Part shown: positions 16,380 through 24,507 of the stretch, one piece after another
Position numbering within the stretch: the stretch's first letter is position 1
How the letters are laid out: the number at the start of each line of letters is the position of its first letter
DNA from: CAZHMN01 sp964533705
GTDB taxonomy: Bacteria > Electryoneota > B3-LCP
NCBI GenBank assembly: GCA_964533705.1
Contig: CAZHMN010000033.1
Span: forward strand, 1 to 30,002
Direction of reading: 5' to 3'
Length of the DNA stretch: 30,002 nucleotides
The notes under the pieces: generated by a model
Seen by the model: only the letters and a program-made list of their open reading frames with translations
Databases searched by the model: none
Told to the model about the DNA's origin: nothing
Position numbers and translations under genes: made by a program

Positions 16380-18847
16380 ATGAAAAGATTGCCAGCGATT
16401 TGTACTGTTTTACTTCTTACGGTATGCGTCGCCGGTGGCATCATCCTGCCGTATTTCAGTAGGCCCGTGCAGGCGACGCCCTACTGGACAGAAGAAGATT
16501 ATCTGCAAAGGCAGGGTTTGAGTATGGCGAGGGAAACCTACAACATCGCTCCGAAATCACCGGTTTCCCTCGATGCTTACGCGTTCCTCTTCGAGTACGT
16601 CCAGATCTGCGACTTTCTGGTTTCAATGCAGGAACATGACACCTCGAGTTCGGATTATGGCGGCATGCATGAAGGGGAATCCCCCGATCTCTGGGCTGTC
16701 GTTGAGACAGACAACACTCAGGAAGCCATCCGCGTGTGGAGCACTTACGCCGAATATTCCGGAGATCTGGAAACCTACAGGGAGAACATTGAGGCGGCCT
16801 GGGTGTACACGATGAACTATCCGGCTTATAATGAAGAAGGCGCCGAGAGCGATTACTACAGGGTTCACAACTGCGGATGGGCTCTTGTAGCGGAATCCAA
16901 GTACCGCCAGGTATATTCGGACGACAGCTATCTTTGGTACGCCGATTCCTGCGCATCCTATATTCAAACTCACCGATTGGGTTATTCCGGATATGGCGGC
17001 TTTTACGACAGTTTGCATCCGCTGGTGGAAGGCTGGGCGGCGGGGACTCTCTACGATTACGGCATCGAACAGGGTGACCCGGATGCAGTTGATCACGCCT
17101 TGGAAGTGGGGGAGGACGTCAAGAATTGGATTGAAGCGGATACGACCAACCTATCCGCGAATGAAGTCTGGGCGATGAGCGGTGGGACGGCCCTGTGGGG
17201 GGTGTGCCGCTCCATTTTTACGGCGGATCCTGGGGTAGGAGCTCTCTGGTTACCACAGCAGTTGCCCTATATGGATACCTATGCCGGCCCTGGTGAATGG
17301 AATAACTCCTGGAACGTCTGGTACGCGCACGCTTATCACGCGGCAGCCGCAGTCTTGAATGATCCGCTTTATACCGGCTATGCTTTCGCGCTGGTGGACA
17401 CTCTGCTGGATGCCGATACCGACGACGACGGCGGCATCATGGCCACCTCGAGTGATCCGCCCACGGAGGATCAGAGCTGGGTATCTTGCTACCTCAATTA
17501 CATGGGTTTGTCTTATTTTATAGACGAGTATCCCCCGTTGGACGCAACCGCTCTGGCCTTCCTTCAACCCGATACAACGATTCCCATCGCCAGCGGAGAA
17601 CCTCATTCAGTAATTCCTGTGGTGGCCAACAGCGGCTTTCAACCCTTCGGCAACGTTGACGTGCAGATCAGTGGAGCTTTTTCGGCGTCGGGATCAACCT
17701 ACCTTGATTTTGCCGATGTGGACACATTGGATTTTGGTGAGTGGGTGCCTGCTGATCCGGGATGGACGGAATTGACGATGACGATTTNNNNNNNNNNNNN
17801 NNNNNNNNNNNNNNNNNNNNNNNNNNNNNNNNNNNNNNNNNNNNNNNNNNNNNNNNNNNNNNNNNNNNNNNNNNNNNNNNNNNNNNNGGATTAGTCACCG
17901 TGAATTTTGAGCTGACTCCTGCGCCGGTGCTGTTAGTGGACGATGACGAAGGAGCTCTCTACGATACCAGTTATTCCGGTCCATTGACTAATGCCGGCTA
18001 TGACGTCTATATCTGGGAGGTACTGCAAAACGGGGCGCCGGGATCGAACTTAAACCTGTTTGACGCTGTTGTCTGGTTGACCGGAGATGCGACGGATAGC
18101 ACGTTGACCACAGCGGATCGAGAGGCGTTGGCGGCATTCCTCGACCAGAATGGGAATCTTCTTATTAGCGGGCAGAATGTAGCAGAAGACATCGCCGGTG
18201 ATGCCTTCCTCGCTGATTACCTCGGAGTGAGCTTCGACAGTTCGAGCGCGGCGCAGCAACAGGTTGTCGGCATCTCTGGTGATCCTGTAACCGCGGGGAT
18301 GATGTTGACTTTTCCGGGGGCCGGTGGAGCGGGAAATCAGACGTCCACAGATAAAATATCGGCTGCGGGTCCGGGCGTTCTGGCGATGCAATATGCGGCC
18401 GGTGATCAGCCCGGTGCGGCAGTACGCGTTGAAAATGGATATAAATCCCTGTTCTTGGGTTTTGGCCTTGAAGGTGTCTCAGGAGTGATTGGGACCACTC
18501 GCCCGGAATTCCTTACGGCCGCTATGGATTGGTTCGAAGTCTCTACTGGCATCGAGAAGTTGCCGGCTGAAAGTGTGCCGCGGACTTATTCATTGATGAC
18601 GCTGGCGCCAAATCCCTTTAATCCGGAGGTGCACATTCGGCTCAGCCTACCACATTCAGGGAACGCTGAAATCACAATTTACAATTTAAAGGGCCAGTTG
18701 ATCGAATCCCTGAATCTGGGAAGGCTTCAAAAAGGAACACATCAATTAAATTATCAATTTGGGAATGAATTGAGTTCAGGTGTATACCTGTTCAGGCTTA
18801 AGGGAGAGAGTTTTCAAGAAGTCATTAAGGGTGTCCTGCTGAAGTAA
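16380..18847 (+). CDS. Large secreted protein with helical-toroid-like domain and type IX-like sorting domain, broken by an assembly gap
   Basis: Two readable parts are taken as one gene because the first has a signal peptide and no end, and the second has no start. Joining needs a real gap of 3n+2 nt. GGAGGA precedes the ATG. After the leader (MKRLPAICTVLLLTVCVAGG) come about 400 residues rich in W/Y/A helices (LHPLVEGWAAGTLYDYG, WNVWYAHAYHAAAAVL) that look like an alpha/alpha toroid as in six-hairpin glycosidases; no catalytic pair could be assigned. Then follows an Ig-like stretch, the gap, a Rossmann-like region (VLLVDDDEGALYDTSY, FDAVVWLTGDATDSTLT, GNLLISGQNVAEDI) common in large FCB secreted proteins, and the sorting domain (APNPFNPEV to GVLLK). 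Substrate unknown. Confidence 0.78.
17788..17887. other. Assembly gap (100 N)
   Basis: Exactly 100 N, a placeholder length. It interrupts the secreted protein gene between an Ig-like stretch and the Rossmann-like region. Confidence 0.98.
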
Positions 18848-18870
18848 CGTTCGTGTTTCTGAAATTTTAT

Positions 18871-18899
18871 TTGACTTTGGGGAAAAATAGGCTTAAATT
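18871..18899 (+). promoter_or_regulatory. Candidate promoter for the ligase-chorismate mutase gene
   Basis: TTGACT (18871-18876) and TAAATT (18894-18899) are 17 nt apart, 34 nt before the ATG at 18934. It is the best-looking plus-strand pair in the window and would drive the ligase, DAHP synthase and flippase genes. Confidence 0.52.
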
Positions 18900-18933
18900 A
18901 TCAGTTTAGGTAGTTATCTGACCGAGGTGCGCA

Positions 18934-20706
18934 ATGACCCTGGATCGCATGCTGGAAAGGGCGGGTCGTACCAGCCCCGATAAGTACGCCATCCTGGCTA
19001 TAAATCAAAAGCTGACCTACAGCCAATTTAATGATCAGGTCAGTGCTCTGGCGAACGGACTCCTGAACCTCGGTTTGCAGCGCGGCGATCGTGTCGCGAT
19101 GCTCTTACCCAAGTCCGTCGAGGCGGTCATTGCCTTTATGGGAGTCATTCGCGCCGGCGGTGTGATCGCGCCGATAAATGCACGCCAAAAGGCGGATACG
19201 CTGCGCGTCAACTTCAATCAGTTGAATCCGTTTGCCGTCATAGCAGATCCCCTGTACCTTCCGCTCCTGAAAAAACTGTTCGAACCCTACCATCCGCAGA
19301 GCCGCATCATTTTGACGGGATCAGCCAGGAACAGTGATATCCTATCCTTTAATAAAATGGTCAGTGGGGAATCAACTCGCTCCCCCGAATTAGATGTTGA
19401 AGAGAACGACGTCGTTTATCTGAACTACACCTCTGGAACGACGGGCATCCCCAAAGGAGCCATCACCACGCACGGTAATCTTATCTGGAACACCAAGGGT
19501 GCAGTCGAAATGCTGAAGATGAATAGTGAGGACGTTCATCTCTGCATGTTCTCTATCTATGCCCATCCTCATGAAATCTTCGCCCGGTCGATCTACCTGG
19601 GCGGTACAATGGTCGTTCTGGATAGCATGTATCCCAAGACTATCGCCCGTGCGATTCAGAATTTTAAAGTAACATGCGTGATGGCCGTGCCACCCTTTTA
19701 TAAGTCGCTTTTCCCGATAGCGAAGGAAAAGAAAATCGATCTTTCCACGATGCGAGTGGCGGAAGCCGGTGGGGTCTTTTCATCTGCGGAGTTCTGCCAA
19801 GCCTTTGAGGATGTCTTTGAGCGGCGTTTCCTGCCTGTCTGGGGCAGTACGGAAACGACGGGCATTGCATTGGGTACCTCACCTGTGGGAGAATACCGTG
19901 TCGGGTCTCTCGGTAAACCCTGTCCCGGTTACGAAGTACACGTTCAGGGTGCCGGCGGTCGAGAAGCGGATGCCGATGAAACCGGCGAACTGGTGATTTC
20001 CGGGCCTGGTGTCGTACAAGGGTATTTCAATCTGCCGGAAGATACCGAAAGAACCTTTCATCATGGTGCTTGCTACACCGGCGATATGGTTCGCAGGGAT
20101 GCGGACGGCTTCTATCATTTCCTGGGACGGCGTAGCGGCTTGATGAAAGTGGCCGGATTAAAAGTTTACCCTCTTGAAATCGAGACGGCGCTTTTGCAGC
20201 ATCCCGACATAGAAGAAGCAGTTGTGATATCACTCCCGGATTCGCTGCGCGGGGAAGTTCCCAAGGTCTTCGTCGTGCCCAAACCCTCTGCGCAGTTAGA
20301 CGTCAAAGAAATCCGCTCCTTCTGCAGAGAGCATTTAGCCGATTATAAAGTTCCTTCGCAAATAGAGATTCGTTCTGATCTGCCCAGAATGGAAACGGGC
20401 AAAGTATCACTTGCCGAATTGGCACAAGAAGCACTCGACGAACTTGCTGAAGATGAGCTGAAATCTCTTCAGCGAAGAGTTTACTCAATAGATTCGAAAA
20501 TCCTGGAACTTTTGAACGCACGCGTAGAACTCGTTCAGCGCATTATGACCCTACGGGGCAAATCGGACCAACCTCTTCATTCTTCGATTAGAGGCGATGA
20601 AGTCATCGCCAGAGTTATTGAAGAAAACAAGGGCCCCATTTACGACGAGGCTGTTGAAGAGATATTCAAGAAGATCCTGGCGCTGGATTTGATTATTCAA
20701 CCCTGA
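18934..20706 (+). CDS. AMP-dependent acyl/aryl-CoA ligase fused to a chorismate mutase (AroQ) domain
   Basis: This is a single uninterrupted 590-residue frame. Residues 1 to about 500 form an ANL-superfamily ligase: P-loop Y165-TSGTTGIPK-K174, WGSTETTG (303-310), YTGD (381-384), GRRSGLMKVAGLKVYPLEIE, and the catalytic lysine K490 in ETGK. It should adenylate a carboxylic acid with ATP and pass it to CoA or a carrier thiol; the substrate cannot be read. Residues about 505-590 match the all-helical AroQ chorismate mutase: LQRRVYSIDSKILELLNARV, then R in SSIRGDE and a terminal IFKKILALDLIIQ. Mutases are commonly fused to DAHP synthase, prephenate dehydratase or dehydrogenase, not to such ligases. 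DAHP synthase follows 28 nt later, so an aromatic-pathway link is likely. Several mutase catalytic positions look changed. Confidence 0.85.
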   Translation: MTLDRMLERAGRTSPDKYAILAINQKLTYSQFNDQVSALANGLLNLGLQRGDRVAMLLPKSVEAVIAFMGVIRAGGVIAPINARQKADTLRVNFNQLNPFAVIADPLYLPLLKKLFEPYHPQSRIILTGSARNSDILSFNKMVSGESTRSPELDVEENDVVYLNYTSGTTGIPKGAITTHGNLIWNTKGAVEMLKMNSEDVHLCMFSIYAHPHEIFARSIYLGGTMVVLDSMYPKTIARAIQNFKVTCVMAVPPFYKSLFPIAKEKKIDLSTMRVAEAGGVFSSAEFCQAFEDVFERRFLPVWGSTETTGIALGTSPVGEYRVGSLGKPCPGYEVHVQGAGGREADADETGELVISGPGVVQGYFNLPEDTERTFHHGACYTGDMVRRDADGFYHFLGRRSGLMKVAGLKVYPLEIETALLQHPDIEEAVVISLPDSLRGEVPKVFVVPKPSAQLDVKEIRSFCREHLADYKVPSQIEIRSDLPRMETGKVSLAELAQEALDELAEDELKSLQRRVYSIDSKILELLNARVELVQRIMTLRGKSDQPLHSSIRGDEVIARVIEENKGPIYDEAVEEIFKKILALDLIIQP

Positions 20707-20734
20707 TCCATAAATACTCAATTTCGGGGTGGAC

Positions 20735-21550
20735 ATGGCAACAATAAAGGTCGGTGATCTGGAAATCGGTGGACAGCAAAAGATTATGATCGCTGGTCCT
20801 TGTTCAATTGAAGGCAGAGATCAACTACTCCAGATCGCCCGGGAGGTGAAGGCGCGAGGGGCTCATATACTACGTGGAGGAGCGTATAAACCCCGGACCT
20901 CGCCGCACTCTTTTCAAGGATTGGGTCCCCAGGGCTTATTTCATCTGAAGGAGGCGGCCGAAGAGACCGGTTTGATCACGGTAACTGAGGTTATGGAATT
21001 AGACGAATTGGACCTGATCTCCAAATATGCAGATATACTGCAGGTTGGAGCTCGTAATATGTTCAACTATCCTCTCTTGAAGAGAATCGGAAGAACGGAA
21101 AAACCGGTTCTACTTAAGAGAAGTTTCATGGCTACGATTGAAGAGTTTCTACTGGCATCAGAGTACATATTGAAGGAGGGGAATCACCGAGTTATTCTCT
21201 GCGAGCGAGGCATTCGAACGTTTGAACAGATGACCCGGAACACACTTGATTTGGCCGCTGTCCCCATCATCAAAAAGATGTCCGGGTTGCCGGTGATCGT
21301 GGATCCTTCCCATGGTACGGGACGAAGCGATATCGTCCTTCCCATGGCCTTGGCTGGACTGATTGCAGGTGCCGACGGGATCATGGTGGAAGTCCACCCC
21401 AATCCCAAAAAAGCTCTATCTGATGGCCTGCAAACACTCGACTTTCCGCGCTTTCAAGAAATGATGGAAGAATTCCATAACCTGTGTCAATATCTTAATA
21501 AGGCGGAAGAACAGCGCTCGAGTCGCACCATGCGGGGGGCGGCTTCCTAA
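20735..21550 (+). CDS. aroF: 3-deoxy-7-phosphoheptulonate (DAHP) synthase, type I-beta
   Basis: This enzyme condenses phosphoenolpyruvate and erythrose 4-phosphate, the first step of the shikimate pathway. The ATG at 20735 gives 271 residues; an in-frame GTG two codons earlier is possible, but the G-rich GGGGTGG (20726-20732) lies just before the ATG. Family signatures are complete: IAGPCSIEGRDQ, LRGGAYKPRTSPHSFQG, LQVGARNMFNYPLLK, PVLLKRSFMATIEEF, ILCERGIRTFE, VDPSHGTGR and MVEVHPNPKKALSDG. The length is the bare catalytic barrel, without the N-terminal regulatory ferredoxin-like or chorismate mutase domain found in many relatives. A mutase domain instead sits at the C-terminus of the preceding ligase and may regulate this enzyme in trans. 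The flippase gene starts 2 nt after its stop. Confidence 0.93.
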   Translation: MATIKVGDLEIGGQQKIMIAGPCSIEGRDQLLQIAREVKARGAHILRGGAYKPRTSPHSFQGLGPQGLFHLKEAAEETGLITVTEVMELDELDLISKYADILQVGARNMFNYPLLKRIGRTEKPVLLKRSFMATIEEFLLASEYILKEGNHRVILCERGIRTFEQMTRNTLDLAAVPIIKKMSGLPVIVDPSHGTGRSDIVLPMALAGLIAGADGIMVEVHPNPKKALSDGLQTLDFPRFQEMMEEFHNLCQYLNKAEEQRSSRTMRGAAS

Positions 21551-21552
21551 GT

Positions 21553-23040
21553 ATGACCAGGCTGGATTCGATCCTGCGTAATACCCTTTTCAGCTTCATA
21601 GCGCGGGGTATTGACGTTGCCGTTACTTTTGCCCTTGCCGTAATACTGGCTCGATATCTGGGCCCGGAAGGCATGGGGGAATATACCTATATTATCGCCT
21701 TCGTGGCGATTTTCGTGCCTTTGATAGATCTGGGGCTCGATCATATATTAATTAGAGAAATTGCCAGACAGCAGGATTCCGCCAGAAAGTACGTCGGCGC
21801 GGCACTTCTGCTGAAAATGCTCATTATCCTGGTCCTGCTGCCGCTGGGAATGTTGGTGGCCTGGTTGACCGGGGACACCAGCATTGACAATTGGGCTATT
21901 CTCCTCTGTTTCATCGGCACGCTGCTCTTAAGAGAGATTCCAACGGTCGTGAGCTATGCGGTGTTTTTGGCTTACGAGAGGATGGAATACCGTGCCGTAG
22001 TGACCCTGCTCTTTCAAATCGTCAAATTTTCAGTTACTCTGACCGTAGTGTTATTAGGTTTTGGGCTGGTACCGATTTTTGCTGCGGCTTTGATCGCCGA
22101 AGCCGTACAAGGGGGAGTGGCTCTTTACCTCGTGTTCAAGAAATTCACGCGACCACGCCTGGTATTCGACCCAAAGCTCTGGAAGCATTATGTTGTGGAA
22201 TCTCTACCACTGGGAATTGCTTTTGGTTTTAATAGCCTCTATTTTCAGATTGACATTATTATTCTAAGACATTTTCGCAGCGCCGAAGAGACGGGGCTGT
22301 TCAGTGTGCCCTTTCGAATTGTTACCACGCTCTTTACGGTGCTAATTCCCATGATCTGGGTCCTTCTGCCTCACTTATCGCGGGCCGCCAAGGATTCCAT
22401 TCAGCGAATGGATGAAGAGGGTCAGGGGTATTTGAAAGGAATAGCGGTTATCACCGCTGGTTTGGCGCTTTTCATGGGTATCGAAGCACGGGATTTGATC
22501 GTCAATCTGTTCGGCGTTTCTTATGAAGCTTCAGCCGCAGTTCTGGTAGCCATCTCACCTGTTATTGTTTTGCACGCTTTTTCCTATTTCTTCGATCTAA
22601 CCATGACGGCGGTGGGAAAACAGAGGCTCATCATCGTTGGCGCCGGATCGATTTTTTTGGTTAAGCTCATAGTGGATCTGATCTTTGTGCCCATGTACGG
22701 CATTATGGGCGCAGCCCTGGGCACTCTGGCTTCGGACCTGGCCTGCTTTTCGGTGATGTTTTTCTTGATGTGCAAACACGTCACTTCTTTCCATTTCGGT
22801 AGGATCATGGTCAAGCCCTTCTGGGCGGCACTGACTGCCGGAGTGCTGTTGTTGTTGATTCGCGCCTGGCCTTTCTATATTACGGTTGTTATTTTCGGTG
22901 TTTCTTATCTAATATTTATCTGGATTTTTCGGGTGATCTCGCCTGATCAGAAGCTGGTTTTCAGAGAAATGACTCGCGGCTTGATGAGAAAAGTCGGTCT
23001 TTCACGTGAAGATTCAAATGGTAGTGATGATCTTCTCTGA
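21553..23040 (+). CDS. Oligosaccharide flippase, MOP superfamily (Wzx/RfbX-like)
   Basis: The 495-residue polytopic membrane protein begins MTRLDSILRNTLFSFIARGI, then ILARYLGPEGMGEYTYIIAF, the classic Wzx/PST N-terminus. Later segments LPLGIAFGFNSLYFQIDIII and FRSAEETGLFSVPFRIV also fit. It should flip a lipid-linked glycan unit across the inner membrane. Its ATG is 2 nt after the DAHP synthase stop, so it is very probably translated from the same message as the ligase fusion and DAHP synthase. It differs clearly in sequence from the minus-strand flippase at 6164-7645. Downstream O-antigen ligase and GT39 genes make it the likely flippase of this surface-glycan locus. Confidence 0.9.
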   Translation: MTRLDSILRNTLFSFIARGIDVAVTFALAVILARYLGPEGMGEYTYIIAFVAIFVPLIDLGLDHILIREIARQQDSARKYVGAALLLKMLIILVLLPLGMLVAWLTGDTSIDNWAILLCFIGTLLLREIPTVVSYAVFLAYERMEYRAVVTLLFQIVKFSVTLTVVLLGFGLVPIFAAALIAEAVQGGVALYLVFKKFTRPRLVFDPKLWKHYVVESLPLGIAFGFNSLYFQIDIIILRHFRSAEETGLFSVPFRIVTTLFTVLIPMIWVLLPHLSRAAKDSIQRMDEEGQGYLKGIAVITAGLALFMGIEARDLIVNLFGVSYEASAAVLVAISPVIVLHAFSYFFDLTMTAVGKQRLIIVGAGSIFLVKLIVDLIFVPMYGIMGAALGTLASDLACFSVMFFLMCKHVTSFHFGRIMVKPFWAALTAGVLLLLIRAWPFYITVVIFGVSYLIFIWIFRVISPDQKLVFREMTRGLMRKVGLSREDSNGSDDLL

Positions 23041-23084
23041 AGACGAGGATATTCTCGAGAAATAAAGATGCGCGTAAGGGTAAA

Positions 23085-23100
23085 TGTGATCTGCATCACC
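23085..23100 (+). promoter_or_regulatory. CRP/FNR-family-like operator
   Basis: TGTGA-TCTGCA-TCACC matches the CRP consensus TGTGA-N6-TCACA in 9 of 10 half-site bases, and the preceding AAA extends the left match (AAATGTGATCT). It lies about 90 nt upstream of the TTG start at 23188. A TAACTT at 23123-23128 would put the site near -42, the position of class II activation. No regulator gene is in the window. Confidence 0.4.
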
Positions 23101-23187
23101 GCGGATTTAATCTAAACGATCGTAACTTTAATGATATCACTGCAATTCACAATCCACGGTTGATGAAAATATAAATAATGATTTAGG

Positions 23188-24507
23188 TTGAAGGTCTTTC
23201 TGCTTCAAAGTTATCTCGGGCGCTCCGAGAAACCCATATATCCGCTCGGATTGGCTTATCTCGGTGCTTGTCTGTCCGATCACGAGGTTCAGGCATTCGA
23301 TCCCAACGTCTCTTCCGATCCCTATGGTGAATTGGAACGGAGGCTGCGGCGCTTTCAGCCTGACGTGGTGGGGATCTCTCTGCGCAACGTGGACACGACG
23401 CAGTATCGCGATCCCTTCGTGTATCTGAGTGCTCTGAAACCTACCCTCGAAGCAATTCAGCGCGGTGCACCGCAGGCGATCAGAATCATCGGTGGAGCGG
23501 GTTTTTCTATTTATGCCAAGGGAATCATGGAACGGTTCCCCGACATTGAATGCGGGATTCTGCTGGAAGCGGAAGAGTCCTTTCCCGCATTGTTAAAAGA
23601 TTTTGATCATCCTGAAAGGGTGGCCGGAATCTATTATCGCCAAAACAATCAGGTCAACCTATCCAGTCCACCGGCTTTGCCCGATTTCGATGCGTTGCCG
23701 TCGCCCCAATGGGATATCGTTGATCTTGAACCATATAAGGGTCAGCTCGACACGGTCGGCGTTCAGGCCAAGCGAGGCTGCGGCTTGAAATGCGCTTATT
23801 GCACCTACTACTTTTTGAACGGTGCACATTACCGTCTGCGCAGTCCGGAGAAAATTGTCGCTGAAATTGATGAACTGATTACGAACTTCAGGATAGACCA
23901 CTTTATTTTCGTTGATTCGGTTTTCAATATACCGCGGGATCATGCAGAACAAGTCTGTCGTGAGTTGATTCGCCAGAAAGTGCGGGTTCCTTGGACGGCC
24001 TGGTATAATGATCGCGAGTTCAATGACGATTTCTTCAAATTAGCCAGGGAAGCCGGCTGCAGATACTTCTCGTTTTCACCTGACGCCTATTCGGATCGCT
24101 CTTTAAAGATACTGAAGAAAAATTTGCGTGTAAAAGATATACAGCGAGTCTATAACATGGCCAAACGCGAAAACGGCGTTTATTTCGGATGGAACTTTTT
24201 TGTCAATCCACCTGGACAAACCTATATTGATTTTATACGACTTATGCTCTTTTGGCTGGGCGTTCGCCTTCGTTTGCGGAAGAAACTCTACGGTTTCGGC
24301 CTGGGAAACATTCGCGTCGAACCGGACACGGAGATTTACCGGATCGCGAGGGAAGAAGGCGTTCTCAGCGAAAATTCGGATCTTCTGGCTTTAACCAGCG
24401 ATGAGCTTCGTGGGCTTTTTTACACCAATCCGGGTACACCCTTCGTTGATACCCTTTTTAGGATGTATGGTTTGTTGGCTGGGATTAAGCATAGTATTCG
24501 TCCGTGA
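23188..24507 (+). CDS. Radical SAM protein with N-terminal B12-binding-like domain
   Basis: The TTG start gives the usual M-K-V-F-L-L-Q opening of this family; an ATG at 23179 runs into a stop at once. Residues 1-150 look like a cobalamin-binding Rossmann domain (PLGLAYLGACL, FQPDVVGISLRNVD, IRIIGGAGFS, ECGILLEAEESFPAL) but lack the DxHxxG motif that coordinates cobalt. The radical SAM core has the [4Fe-4S] motif C198-GLK-C202-AY-C205, then IDHFIFVDSVFNIP and YFSFSPDAYSDRSLKILKKN. Members include methyltransferases, cyclases and uncharacterised enzymes in glycan and lipid loci. The total of 439 residues is typical. It opens a unit after a 147-nt spacer, and its stop overlaps the next gene. 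The reaction is not predictable. Confidence 0.88.
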   Translation: MKVFLLQSYLGRSEKPIYPLGLAYLGACLSDHEVQAFDPNVSSDPYGELERRLRRFQPDVVGISLRNVDTTQYRDPFVYLSALKPTLEAIQRGAPQAIRIIGGAGFSIYAKGIMERFPDIECGILLEAEESFPALLKDFDHPERVAGIYYRQNNQVNLSSPPALPDFDALPSPQWDIVDLEPYKGQLDTVGVQAKRGCGLKCAYCTYYFLNGAHYRLRSPEKIVAEIDELITNFRIDHFIFVDSVFNIPRDHAEQVCRELIRQKVRVPWTAWYNDREFNDDFFKLAREAGCRYFSFSPDAYSDRSLKILKKNLRVKDIQRVYNMAKRENGVYFGWNFFVNPPGQTYIDFIRLMLFWLGVRLRLRKKLYGFGLGNIRVEPDTEIYRIAREEGVLSENSDLLALTSDELRGLFYTNPGTPFVDTLFRMYGLLAGIKHSIRP

